Positions 45,176 through 56,110 of a DNA stretch of 64,000 bases are shown here, one piece after another. Under the pieces are notes generated by a model. It was not told where the DNA came from and made no database searches. It saw nothing but the letters and a program-made list of their open reading frames with translations. The DNA comes from Sialis fuliginosa. Taxonomy: Eukaryota > Arthropoda > Insecta > Megaloptera > Sialidae. The stretch lies in assembly GCA_961205875.1 (NCBI GenBank), contig OY540810.1:10044001-10108000 (forward strand), read 5' to 3'. Position 1 is the first letter of the stretch. Each line of letters starts with the position of its first letter. A program made the position numbers and the translations under genes.

Positions 45176-45717
45176 AATACAACGCTAGTAAATTGCATGT
45201 TGATACACGACGTGGCTAGATTATCATAACTTATCAAGTTTTGAAGAAATAGAAAGAAAAACAAATTAATAAAACAGCATTTTAATTTAATGTTAAAAAA
45301 ATATAACTGCGTTTTCTTCTCACGTCAATTGGCATAAATTATTCGTAGTAAAATATCCGTTTAAATTATAAATGACTTGCGAAGTTTAGTACTTGCAAAC
45401 TTATTAATATGCTGCTAGCTATATTGTGATGTAGTTTTAGTAATCATTTTGAAATGCAGAAGTATAATATTATATGCTTCAGCAAACAAGCTTGAAATTG
45501 TTTGTTCCCTTGAAAAAGCTTTCTGAAACGTTTTAACTAAGATCATGTTATGGAAATTATTTATGAAAATTTAAGAGATAAAGGGTGTATGAGAATTTCT
45601 ATTTTAAAATTGTATTTCCAAATTTAGATTTGCAGAATGCCTTAAAGAAGATTTTGCTAGGGGGATATTAAATACCGAATATATTAAATTCTCATTAATA
45701 TTATATTATATGTGTAG
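45176..45717. other. AT-rich non-coding
   Basis: Nothing recognised. Confidence 0.45.
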
Positions 45718-45879
45718 TACAGGATGACGCAAAAGTCACGAGGGGGTTTCAAAGTAATTATAACTTTTTCAATTAATTTTTTTTTCAAAATAGTAAAAAA
45801 AAACATCTTCCAAGTAAATACACAGTACTCACCAAAGGTAGTTAATTATTAAACAATTTAAATTAAAAACACATTTTAA

Positions 45880-46228
45880 TACAAAAAAAGGTTTTATAAA
45901 ATTTTCATGTAACATGTGTCGTTCTTGAGTATCTTAAAAAAACAAATATTTTGAGATGTCAACCCTTCCCCATATACACGATTTTGAAATGAGGCCATCC
46001 TCAAGCCAGATCCAACTATACAATGAAGTTTCATTAATATCGGTTCATTGGTTTATGAGTTATGCTTGTGACAAGGATTCACTCGACAGACAGACACGGA
46101 ACGAAAAGTGTTTGCCTTGACCTGAAGCGGAATGATCAATTTAAAATTTTGAAATCGGAAAGCAATTTTTTGTCTCATTTTAAAACGATCACAAAGCTTC
46201 TCTTATCTTCGATATTACGATGAAGCAA
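45880..46228 (-). repeat. Family E repeat nested in mariner
   Basis: Its reverse complement carries CTTCATCGTAATATCGAAGA, AAGCTTTGTGATCGTTTTAA, a CTGTCTGTCGAG run, AATCCTTGTCACAAGCATAA, ACCGATATTAATGAAACTTC and GATACTCAAGAACGACACAT, in the same order as 9598-9900. Confidence 0.65.
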
Positions 46229-46358
46229 TTAATTAATGGAGATCGTTTTCAACTAACGTATGAGGTGTAAGGTATATCAAGCGCATTTTTCTTGAAACCT
46301 CTTAAAATATGTAGTTTTAGTGCTCGAATATTCTTCTTCAACTGTGTAATAATCAATT

Positions 46359-46612
46359 AATATACTCCTTAAGATTCCCAAAAATAAAATAATCAAGGGC
46401 TATTAAATACAGCAAACGTGGATGATAGTTAAATTTGGAATTTAAAAAAATTAAATATTCACCGAAAATTTCTCTTAAAAGTGCTATGGTAGCTTTGGCA
46501 ATGTGAGCATTTCCATTTTGGTCTTAAAAAATGGTAGTTTGGAAAATAGCTGCGCACCAGACTGTACAATTTAAACTGGTGTAATTCTTGCTAGTGGACC
46601 TCTCTTCGATTT
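46359..46612 (-). pseudogene. Mariner transposase relic (catalytic domain part)
   Basis: Mariner transposases cut and rejoin their element with a DDE/D catalytic triad. Read on the minus strand with one in-frame stop, the translation includes DQNGNAHIAKATIALLREIF, matching the family's QDGA-HTA-ATI-LLRE-F block around the second catalytic aspartate. After it comes YLIALDYFIFGNLKEY, matching SPDLTPLDYFLWGYLK around the third. The first aspartate region is not readable, and the N-terminal helix-turn-helix is missing or too decayed. Further upstream ATGATGGAGATTGTTTTC (about 46689) opens a short frame of doubtful meaning. Clearly dead: stop codon, altered catalytic neighbours and a repeat inserted downstream. 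Confidence 0.75.
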
Positions 46613-46768
46613 GCTGCAGTTTTATATGTCTATAAAACAGAGGTGAAGAATAAATTTGTTTTTGTACTTGAAAACAATCTCCATCATTTAAAAAAAAACA
46701 TTCAAAATTGCAAAATAAAAAAGTAATAATTATTTAAAACTTTCTCATGACTTTCGCTCCATCCTGTA

Positions 46769-48395
46769 TTAGTTGGTTATTAAATAATACTTTAAATTCT
46801 AATTATGAAATTTCAGTTTATTCAGGAAATAAAGCGACATATATTCACAGTTTGTCTTTTCCTTTTGGCTTAAATAATTTTATATTCAGTCAATAAAAAA
46901 CTTTATAAAATTAAACCAGACATGGGGGGGGGGGTTAGGGCGTAACCTGGGAAAATCAGTGCAGGAGACAATCACGAAACCCATTTAGTCATTATATACA
47001 CATTAGATTCTAAAATTTACTTACCATATTCCTTTTAGGAACTAAACTATTGCGTTTTTTTATTGATTGGTACCACTTACCTTAGCTAAAGTAATACAAA
47101 ACAATAATACGCCAATTTTAAAAGAAATAATACATTTTTAAATTAGTTTTGGAAATACCTAATTGATTTTTATATTGTCATCAACACACAAATATACAAA
47201 ATTTCAAGATAGTCTGACATCGGGAAGTGGGTAAAAAAAATTGGCGACAAGTTTTGATCGAAACAGAGAAACAAGCCAAGTTAATAAAATTGTAAATAAA
47301 TAAATAAATTTTGTATCATATTATAATTTAAACTTGTCACCGACTTGAAACGTTTCATGATGTTTTCAAAAATATATATTTTCATGAAATTTTACATCAC
47401 TAATTACACATATATTCTTACTGTCTTTTATAATTGAAATGCCACATAGTTTTATTTAAAAATTTCAAAGAAGGGCCATAGTAAATTCAAGTTTCGGTAA
47501 ACTAAAACAAATAAAGTACGATCAAAATTACAAAAAGAAAAGCAAGAAACAAATATCCTAATAAAGATCCTGAAAACAAATAAAGTTCACTTACATTTCT
47601 CATTACAGTTGACAAAATAAATCATAAACAGTCGCAAGATTTTTATATATTTGATTATTCTTGTTTTCAAGTTTTTATGCAAGTTGTCATAATGTAGACA
47701 AAGATATCGCCGGCTGTAGTGTGAAACATAACCATTAATAAATTGAAATAAGCACCAATAAATAATAATTTCCAAGTTTTAATTCAGCGTATTGCGTTAC
47801 ACAGTGCGTTGGTCTCTAGCATACGCCCTCCACCTCGTCTTACGAAACGCCATCAGTTTAAATCAAAACTTCTTTTTCTTTTATCTCACTTCTCAGCAGT
47901 TGCAGTGGTGGCACATCCGTACAAACGTGGGGACTTTTTTTTGTATAAAATAAAATTAACTTCCGCTTGACAAATTTTACAATACAAACTTTAGATTAGG
48001 AATAGATAGATAGCTATGGATATATAACAACAAATGCTAGTCCGTATACGAAACTGTTACAAAAACTTAATGGTGGCCATCTTTTTTTAAATGTCATTTT
48101 CGCCATTTTTATGAATATATACCAGAGATTTCAATTGAAAATTTATAATATACAAATATGTTTTAAATTACAATTGAATTTGGTATGTAGTATTTACTAT
48201 ATTGTTTTATAGATGATAGTTCCAAAAAACGTTTCTGTATTAATCATTGGTTATTTATCGTTTTATGACAAGGTTTATAAAGACAATGTAGTCTCATCAG
48301 CTCCTTGACCAATCAGCCTTGGCACGGGAATTGACGTTACCTCGAAGACATATTCAAATGTTAGTATAATAAAATATCAATAACAAAAAAAATCT
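46769..48395. other. AT-rich non-coding
   Basis: G11 tract at 46924-46934. A mixed-composition patch at 47800-47945 (CATACGCCCTCCACCTCGTC, GCAGTTGCAGTGGTGGCACA) has no frame. A 62-codon minus frame at 47587-47775 is not convincing. Confidence 0.5.
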
Positions 48396-48633
48396 TGTCT
48401 TTGTATTTTTTGATATTTTAACAACACATATAATCAAAGAAGTACAAATTCGACATTGCAAAATCATAAAATAGCTGTCAAAGACAGTTTGGTCTATTTG
48501 AGAAATGTCGTTTTTACTAATCTGAAGTTGGCAATACGTTCTGTGATTCTGACAGTTTTTTATGATTTTTCAATGTCGAATTTGTACTTCTTTGATTGTA
48601 TCTGTTGTTAAAATATCAAAAAATACGAAAACA
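48396..48633. mobile_element. Foldback MITE
   Basis: The left arm (TTTGTATTTTTTGATATTTT, AATCAAAGAAGTACAAATTC, GACATTGCAAAATCATAAAA) and right arm (TTTTATGATTTTTCAATGTC, GAATTTGTACTTCTTTGATT, AAAATATCAAAAAATACG) are about 90 bases each, with about 60 between. Roughly nine in ten positions pair. Confidence 0.8.
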
Positions 48634-49180
48634 ATAATAATAATAATAAGCGTCTCAAATTATTTTATGATGAATCTATGTTTTTTTAAGTCTCATTGTT
48701 ACAGTCTGTGTTCCAGATGTTGAAACTTTTTATAATACGTATGATCGAAAAGTCGTTATTTAAAATAAGACAATCTAATTATATTATTTATTTTTAATAG
48801 TTTTTCAATATTCTCTATTAAATAATGTTTCATTTGATATAGCTTATGTTTTAATTTTCAAAAAACATCGATAATATTTTTTAAATAAATAATTATAACA
48901 ATTTTATTTTTGTGCAGATATTTTGCGGTCACATGTATTTAAACATTTATTGACGTTTTTTTGAATTCATAATATTAGAAACCATAGATAAAAACGAATT
49001 TAAATGAAAAAATAATATAAAACAATTTGGGGCGCTAAAACGTTAGATAACCTAATTATTAATTATATTAATTGATTTCATAATTCTAAATAATCGATAT
49101 TTATTTAAAAATCTGAATGATACGCCAATGACTCTTGGAGCGACATGGTAACAACGCTACGTATTGTGTTACGAGTGCTG
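48634..49180. other. AT-rich non-coding
   Basis: AATAATAATAATAATAAG run at 48632-48650. Nothing else. Confidence 0.45.
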
Positions 49181-49310
49181 TATCCCTAACTATTTATGCA
49201 GTGTACATACATCCGACTTGATGGAATTTACACAAATTATACACCTAAAACTTCCCCGTAAAACACTCTGTCTATTCGTGAAAACGGGAATAAAATCCGT
49301 TCAGCATTCA
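49181..49310 (-). mobile_element. Family B fragment, minus orientation
   Basis: TAACTATTTATGCAGTGTAC, TAAAACACTCTGTCTATTCG, TGAAAACGGGAATAAAATCC and GTTCAGCATTCACCA are the middle of family B reversed. Confidence 0.6.
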
Positions 49311-49351
49311 CCACACTTACATATTTCTTCAAAAATAATTTAAAATTGTAA

Positions 49352-49887
49352 TCTCTATAAATAAAAATGAATGTTTGTTTGTATGAGGCTTATAGACTCG
49401 GGAATTACTGAACCGATTTTAATGCGCTTTTCATCAATAGTTAGATCATTTTTCTGTGCAGTATCGTGGCTATTAATATTTTATAAAAATCTAAGATTTA
49501 ACATCAAAATACTAAAAAGTCTTTATCAAGTCGTGTTTCGTTTCCATGATGTCACAGCATACAACTGTCATTTTGGTATATAAAAACATGAAATACATTA
49601 CTATAATTGTTGCTAACCTAATTATTTATTTATGTTTAATTTTCATACAAATTCTAAGACAAGACCTGGTGTCTCCTGGGAGTTTAAAAATATAATTTTA
49701 TTCTGGTTTTCACTAATGGATAGGTAAAGTTTAGGTGTATAATTTTTATATATTTTGTGTAAATTTCATGAAGTCGGAAAAAAACAATTCGCGGTGAATC
49801 GTGTGTTGTATGCTTGTTGGGTGGGCATGATTACTTTATGTTTAATTGAATTATTATCCCCGGGTAACACCGGGTCCAATGCGCTAG
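49352..49887 (+). mobile_element. Non-autonomous Helitron, apparently chimeric
   Basis: A|TCTCTATAAATAAAAATGAA TGTTTGTTTG is a 5' end I know from lepidopteran Helitrons. The 3' end has CCCGG-gtaaca-CCGGG (49858-49873), ten bases, then CTAG|T (49884-49888). From about 49680 on, the text is family B (CTGGTTTTCACTAATGGATA, TTTCATGAAGTCGG), so the 5' part of one family is joined to the 3' part of another. The 70-codon frame at 49371-49583 is not a Helitron protein. Confidence 0.75.
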
Positions 49888-50199
49888 TATTAAATAGACA
49901 CTACATATATACCATGCTACCATCTTTTCGATAATATTTAAATTGCTACACTATCCTGTTCGACATAGATTGTTTCTTAACTTTGCTAACTATTTGGAAC
50001 CTATAATTGAGTTACAGTTATTGTTAACTTTGTCTGGTTTGTGTTATCTAGTGTAATTGCTAGTATTCACTGTTCACAAGTGTAAAAACAATATGGTAGG
50101 GGACACTAGTATTCAAGATTCGACTCGCATCAGACAAATATTTTTTTTTTATAAAGCTACCTTGGTGTATTCCTGTATCTATTTTTTCTTCACGAAACA
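49888..50199. other. AT-rich non-coding
   Basis: Nothing recognised. Confidence 0.45.
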
Positions 50200-50480
50200 G
50201 CGCCACTGTCTGTAAGTGACATCGTTTGCGAAGTGAGAAAACTTTAGCAACGTTTTCATCACATTCTGGTCGTAGTTTCTCGTTTTGATTTACCGCCCGA
50301 CTTTCCCCCATCTCGACGGCTTTTCACTATCTTCTCCCCCTTTATATTTTACCCACACTCTCTCACTGATGTGTCGCGTCTATGTTGCGCTGTTCTCTCT
50401 CTCTCTCTTTATCTCTCATCCCTCTCGCTCTGTTCGAATTCTATTGTAATAAGTTCAAAGTTTACTTGAATTGCAGCGAT
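50200..50480. other. Pyrimidine-rich, GC-richer segment
   Basis: Contains GTCTGTAAGTGACATCG (a possible plus-strand donor), ACTTTCCCCCATCTCGACGG and a TCTCTCTC tract at 50392-50408. A minus frame of 83 codons (50060-50311) has no family match. TTCTATTGTAATAAGTTCAA at 50440 resembles TTCTATAGTAATAAGTTGTA at 53548. Confidence 0.35.
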
Positions 50481-52117
50481 ATTAAAATATTGTTCGTTTT
50501 ATTGATTTGCTGTTCTTTTCACTTGATTTATCAAAGTTAATGCTAGTTGAAAAGAAAGAAGGTTGTTAATAAAAATACGTTTTTTATTTAATTTTTTGTA
50601 CACAAATAAACCTTTTCTGTTCAGCTGCTATCTAGATATAAAAATATGTTGCTATTGACGACGTACTAGCCAGCTAATATGAATAATAACGAAAGCAGAC
50701 AGAAAATAGCATGGCTTGGCCATAAAAGCACACCCTTTAGACTTTTGAAACTATTGTTTTTTGAAGAATGTTTTTAAAAAATGTTAATTTTTTACTCTCA
50801 TTTCTTGTCTAAATTGATATTAATAGTAATAATAGTGGTTTTATAAGTTAAATGACATAACCTCACTTTCATGTAGTATATTTTCTTAAAACAATTTGTC
50901 ACAAAAGAATAATTAAATACAGAACCTGAAAAACATCTTCCACAAATAATAAATAATACATTTTAATTTATCATAACACGTTAATCATACTTACAACTAT
51001 ATTTTTTCGGAATAAACATTAAATTTCAACAAACACAATTCAAAATTTTTAAAAAACATACCATACCAACAATGAAAAGTATGAGCAAATCCAGATGTTC
51101 ATTTTCGTCGTATATTTTCATAGAAAAACGTATCAAACAATGTGACAATAACATAATTTAATACAATACAAAATTTAAATGTACATTTTTTAACTAATGA
51201 CATATAAAATGGATACATGATTTTTCGTAAATTGTATTAATATGACAATGTATAAAAATTTAATAATTAAAAAGATAAAATAAATACATCCACATATTTT
51301 TAAATTACAACGATAACAACTGTATTCATCTAATGTCTGGCGTTTACAAAAACTTGCATTGATCTAAAATAAAAATAATATTTATAGGTTATACTATATG
51401 ATATTATATTTTTGTTTTAAAAATGAACTTACCTAATTTTATCTTGTTTAAAAAGTCATTGATTGACTTTGAATAAAATTATTAATATACAGAACATATC
51501 GACGTAGCTATATACATATAAATTATAATAATAAGTATAATATGACAGATGAAGTCATCACAAAACATTCATAATATACAATGAAGCTAAGTAACTATAG
51601 TGGCGCTCGCTGTGGATATTTATCGAACTACCTCGATCACTACCTATATTTGCGATTCTGAAATTCGTTAAAATAATCAAAATGATGTAAATAAACTGCA
51701 AATTTCCTTACTTCTAGTTATCCGATTTGGTTGAGTTTTAATAGGGTTCTATTCTGCAAATAGATGAAGCGATTTCAAAAGGTTTTATGTTAATTTATTA
51801 CGTATTGCGAGCTGCAGTTTGTTGACAAGGTGTAAAAACGGGCCAAAAACGACAAATTGAACTTTGTTTATATTTTTATGACAGAAAATTAAAACCAATC
51901 GATATTAAATTAAGTGAATACGGAGACTGTAATGTTCTCATTTATAAAATGTAAACATGTAAGGGGGTTACTGAAGAAATTTAATATATAATGCTCGTTT
52001 TATCAAATTTCATACGAAAAAAAAAATGGGACGAGAGTAAAACCACACTGCAAACCATAGCATGCTTTGGGTGTGCTAATATGTGGCAAGGAAAACATAT
52101 TTCATGGATTTTTCACC
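50481..52117. other. AT-rich non-coding
   Basis: 1.6 kb with no frame, repeat family or GC change that I can support. Confidence 0.5.
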
Positions 52118-52655
52118 TATTATTCGGTTACTACGCATATTAAAAATTAATGATGATCACATGATGTTGTATTTTACATTTTACATTTCAAAATAAATCA
52201 AAATTTTCATTGAAATTTTTAATAATTGTTTTACTTCATTTTAAAGTTATATCGTTCTTGTTGAAAACCCCTTTACTAATTGCAATACCATCTCTTCCTT
52301 TACGTTTTACCTACTTCACCAACAACCCAAACTCCATTTCCAGTTCTACCGCTACAGTTATAACAAAAAGCAGTTGGTTGTAACCAATCATTTATTCGGT
52401 TACTACGCATATTAAAAATTAATGATTGGTTACAACCAACTGCTTTTGGTTAGAACTGTAGCGGTAGAACTGGAAACAGTTTGGGTTGTGGGTGAAGTAG
52501 GTAAAATGTAAAGGAAGAGATGGTATTGCAATTAGTAAAGGGGTTTTCAACAAGAACGATATAACTTTTAAATGAAGTAAGACAATTATTAAAAATTTCA
52601 ATGAAATTTTTGATTTATTTTGAAATGTAAAATACATCATCATGTGATCATCACG
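52118..52655. repeat. Inverted duplication covering a mariner end, with flanking direct repeats
   Basis: The left arm (about 52150-52390) is the inverse of the right arm (about 52422-52655). The right arm is the mariner's 3' end plus 114 bases of its flank. Matching pairs include AAACCCCTTTACTAATTGCA/TGCAATTAGTAAAGGGGTTT and GCAGTTGGTTGTAACCAATC/GATTGGTTACAACCAACTGC. A 33-base direct repeat (TATTCGGTTACTACGCATAT then TAAAAATTAATGA) stands before the left arm at 52123 and in the loop at 52392. Arms are about 235-240 bases. Confidence 0.85.
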
Positions 52656-53311
52656 ACATCGGACCCAATTTTTTATTACTTTTTCACATTATTCTGGCTG
52701 TATTTCACCAATAACATGTTCAATGTTGGTTTTTAATGCTTGGATAAACCAAAGATTTCACAAAAGTTCACAAGAAATAGTAGAGTTAAATCACACCATT
52801 TTGGAGGTCCATTTCTGGAAAATATCGATTCATGCGCTCTTAAGCCCTATTAGTGAATCTACGACGCAATAAATCATCATTTGACTACAGTTCTTGAGTT
52901 AACTGTGTTTTGGTAGGACTTAGATTCAAAATGTAGAGATAAAATTTGCCATATTGGCGATTGAGAAAAATTTAATTCTTGTGAACGGTAAGGAATTGAA
53001 AAATTTGGATTTTCTCGAACACTTTCACTGATAGTGATGTTGGCTTCATTTCGTGCATATCGTTGTCTTACTAACATAACCATCCGCTTCAAACTTTTTA
53101 ATAATTAGACTAATTGTATTCTCAGTTCAGCGATTAAATAAATTAAATAAATTTTACAAAGTAAGCGAAACGTTGCTTTTAATAATTTTAACACATTGTG
53201 CGGCTGTATATCTTTCAGCGATGATTTATCAAACAATATTAAAACGAAATGTCAAAATAAATTACAAATATAGTCGTCAAAATAATATTATTCCTATTGA
53301 AAAACCCTGTA
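52536..53311 (-). mobile_element. Mariner-type transposon, internally deleted
   Basis: 772 bp between TA at 52536-52537 and TA at 53310-53311. The inverted ends CAGGGTTTTTCAATAGGAA (5', from the right) and AAGGGGTTTTCAACAAGAA (3', from the left) differ at 5 of 19 positions. The minus strand holds both ends of a transposase with the middle gone. Full-length relatives are about 1.3 kb. Confidence 0.85.
52626..53092 (-). pseudogene. Mariner transposase relic (N- and C-terminal parts)
   Basis: Mariner enzymes bind their ends through an N-terminal helix-turn-helix and cut with a DDD/E core. Here 53092-52877 (minus) starts MKRMVMLVRQRYARNEANIT and continues ESVRENPNFSIPYRSQELNF, then SQSPIWQILS, the family's second helix-turn-helix. 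The next conserved words, TQLTQEL, lie one frame over. The central catalytic block with the first two aspartates is deleted. The text resumes with FSRNGPPKWCDLT (the RNG-NWPPRSCDLTPLD block, around the last aspartate), VKSLVY in a third frame, and ALKTNIEHVIGEIQPE, stop, CEKVIKNWVRCRDDHMM at the C-terminus. Frameshifts, a stop and the deletion make it non-functional. The assignment to mariner is firm; the subfamily is not determined. Confidence 0.85.
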
Positions 53312-53479
53312 ATACCCCCTTGAAATTGCTTGTTAGCTAACAAGTTCTGTTAGCTATTTTATAATACCGGATATATGAATTTCGAGTTTTTGGTTACTTT
53401 TAATTTAAACGTCCAGCCAAATAATGCAATGGTATATAACAAGAAATCATAAACGTATCAAATATACCACACTACATTT
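53312..53479. other. Short spacer
   Basis: GCTTGTTAGCTAACAAG at 53329-53345 is a small palindrome. Nothing else. Confidence 0.4.
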
Positions 53480-53760
53480 ATATACAATTCCCCCTTTCCC
53501 ATTGGTAATTCCCTAATTCCTCAACGTTCCTAAATCCCCCGCCTTTAAATTCTATAGTAATAAGTTGTAAGTTTCTTCTTGAACTAAATCTGACTAACTC
53601 GAATACAAACAGCACGCAACTGTCATTTCCGCATCCGCTGTTTCACCGGCACGCGGGGGGTTGGGGGAAAGGGGGGGGAGGCAGGCGGCGTGTGCTTGTT
53701 AGAACTAATACTGCGTGCGTGGGTGTGTATGTATGTGTATGTGTGTGTGTGTAAAGTACA
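53480..53760. other. GC-richer segment with G-rich tract and GT microsatellite
   Basis: C-rich CCCCCTTTCCCATTGG, then GGCACGCGGGGGGTTGGGGG and AAAGGGGGGGGAGGCAGG at 53649-53685, then a GTGTATGTATGTG tract at 53717-53755. The G runs could form a quadruplex. A 62-codon minus frame translates the microsatellite. Confidence 0.5.
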
Positions 53761-54190
53761 GGTTGATTTGAATCTTGATATAGTTTTGAAGACATCCTCC
53801 CCTTTGCTCATTTTATTTGTAGTTTTGATAAATTCTGACGGATATTAAAATAAAAGATAACGTTTGCTACACGATTTTTTAAATTTATGTTTATCCATAA
53901 GTTTTCATGCTAGATTGTATTGTATAAACGCTGATTAAGAAAGAACGGAGGGTTAAAGGTAGTTATATGTTAAATATCTGTTATCCTGTTGCAATAAACA
54001 TTATTTCCTTAAAATGCTCAATTACCTTCACCGGTCACGAATTGTCAATTAATATCTTACAGTTTTGTATAGTATAGCGAGTATTTAATACATGTTAGTA
54101 TTTTAACACATACTTGTCTCGACCTTACCACTAGTTGATAAAGAAATCGCTTCTTAGAAAAAAAAAGATAGATATGTAAAAGGCTTAGAT
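53761..54190. other. AT-rich non-coding
   Basis: Nothing recognised. Confidence 0.45.
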
Positions 54191-54429
54191 AAACCTATTA
54201 GATTTTGTTTTCACTTATCGATAACTATTTATTTACCTCTCCAATGATCGTTCTTTTTTGTCGATTTCATGAAAACACAATTTTCAAAAATTTACACCTA
54301 AACCTTCATTGTGAAAAACACTATCCATTAGTGAAAACCGGAGTAAAATTCGTCCAATAGTTACTGAGAAAATCATTCACAGACAGACAGACGCGGCGAG
54401 AGACATTGTTTATAATATATATGTATAGA
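54191..54429 (-). mobile_element. Family B Helitron-like element, minus orientation
   Basis: On the minus strand it starts A|TCTATACATATATATTATAA, then GTCTCTCGCCGCGTCTGTCT, CTATTGGACGAATTTTACTC and GGTTTTCACTAATGGATAGT, TAGGTGTAAATTTTTG and GTTATCGATAAGTG. The CTAG end is lost. Confidence 0.65.
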
Positions 54430-55629
54430 TGACGTACCATTTCTATTAATATATCTGAATATTTGCAATGTTGCCAAGTTTCACTTTGTTAGAAATGAAG
54501 GTGTTTGTGTAACGCATTTACCACGAAAACTAATCTCCAATTATTTATTTTTTTGTCATTGTAATTAACAACAGCTAGTTCGAGATTAAGCTAACCTAAC
54601 AGTTTTTTACATGATCATATATACTCTTCTCGTCGGTATAATATATGTATATTATATTATTTAATAATGGTGGTTTATATAAAATTAAAAATAATCATGG
54701 TTAGTAAATCATCTATTTAGTAACCGTGATTAATGTAAGCATAGTTAATTAGCATTTTTACTCAGGTTAATTTTAAAGCATTGTGAGTAATAGAACTGTA
54801 AAAAAATCGTACATCCTTCGTCAAGACAATATCTTTGATGTCCTCCAGTAGTTAAAGCCTGTCTTCGCTACAAAATTATTGTTTACCTGTGTCATATTTG
54901 GTTTTATTGTTTTTGTCCAATTACATTTTTATATAAAAAGAAACTATAAGGTTTCCTAGTTTTCTACGGAAACCTAAAAAGATAAATTAACTTGTGATAA
55001 TTGAAAGAGCTTGTTTATTTTTTTAATACATTTAATAGTTATTTCTCTAATTTTTTAAATGGCTTAATAAAGATAGCAATACCTGCATGGCTTACAAATA
55101 AAATTAAGGAATTCCTTGGGATGGACAAGGTAGATAACGTTTAATCGGGAAATATATTTTCTTTTTAATTCACGACGTACACCTTTATATTGACAAGTCA
55201 TTATAGTTTTTATTTTATGTTTTAAAAAATCGATATATTTATTTATGCAAAAATGTGATTTGTGTTTCAAATATGCTACTGTATAGAAAAATCAAATCCA
55301 ACTGAATATTCGTGTTTTTGTTTGTTTATCAACAGAATCGAGCTAGATGTTGGTAACTTTTTTATGTTATTGGTTTGAACGTTCTGTATTCTCTAATCTA
55401 CAAGTATAATAAAATGCATACCATATACTTCCATGCTCTGAAAGAAATAGAAGTATTGTGATTGTGTTAAAAATCGTGTCCGAAATAAGGTCAGATTTTG
55501 ACCTCTATCTTCAAAATGTGAATAAAAGTGGTTCTGCATCTGTCTGTCTGTAGAAATTTTTTTCATTCATGATAACTTTTTAAGAAATAAATGCAATTTT
55601 AGAGTTTTCTAACAAATAACAAAGAAATT
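54430..55629. other. AT-rich non-coding
   Basis: No gene. A CTGTCTGTCTG word at 55541 suggests a small Helitron-type remnant. Confidence 0.45.
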
Positions 55630-55705
55630 GATGCGAGACGAGACCAAATTGATACCACTTGAATTTTAACGAGACAAGTCTAAAATTTTGACGAGAATAT
55701 TAGTT
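55630..55705 (+). repeat. Family Q repeat, short copy
   Basis: GCGAGACGAGACCAAATTGA, TTTTAACGAGACAAGTCTAA and TTTTGACGAGAATA. Confidence 0.5.
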
Positions 55706-55802
55706 TTCAAGAATTATCAATAGTTCCTAAAAACTTTCTGATATTAATCATTAAATCAATTCATAATCAATTATTTGTTCATTATATAGAAATAAAAATA
55801 AA

Positions 55803-55870
55803 AACTAATGCTTCCTCGCCATATTGAAAATATAAGAAGCTTCGCAATCGTTTTAAAACGAAAAAAATAA
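55803..55870 (+). repeat. Family E fragment
   Basis: TGCTTCCTCGCCATATTGAA and GAAGCTTCGCAATCGTTTTA begin exactly like 9598-9660. Confidence 0.55.
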
Positions 55871-55904
55871 TGTTTTTTAACTAAATTGACACGAAACAAA
55901 AATT

Positions 55905-56110
55905 ATTCCCGTTCTCGCTCAAAATGAGACGAGATAAAAAATCTCGTCTAAGTCTCAGTCTCGCTTAAGTCTCAGTCTCATCTCGAGGCCAAGATTTTTT
56001 TGCCGAGACGAGTACGAGATGACGTTCACTTTATAAGCCTCGGTTAAATTTTTTTTTAATAATTAGTATAAATTTACTACTCGATATCTCTCTTTAAATG
56101 AACTCTAATT
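55905..56110 (+). repeat. Family Q repeat with GAGACGAGAC units
   Basis: AAAATGAGACGAGATAAAAA, TCTCGTCTAAGTCTCAGTCT, TCTCGAGGCCAAGATTTTTT, GAGACGAGTACGAGATGACG, TTTACTACTCGATATCTCTC. The same sequence order returns at 56985-57155. Confidence 0.65.

Larger units (their letters stand above)
45718..46768 (-). mobile_element. Mariner-type transposon, defective
   Basis: Between TA dinucleotides (45718-45719 and 46767-46768) stands a 1047-bp element. The left end CAGGATGACGCAAAAGTCAC continues GAGGGGGTTT; the inverted right end CAGGATGGAGCGAAAGTCAT continues GAGAAAGTTT. Similarity extends about 60 bases inward. TA target, length near 1 kb and a minus-strand transposase relic place it in Tc1/mariner. 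A family E repeat occupies 45880-46228, between the 3' terminal repeat and the coding relic, and so arrived later. Confidence 0.85.

Noticed and set aside
50435-53590. TTCTATTGTAATAAGTTCAA at 50440 and TTCTATAGTAATAAGTTGTA at 53548 as a shared promoter element
   Set aside because: About 20 AT-rich bases with three mismatches; too short to separate from chance.
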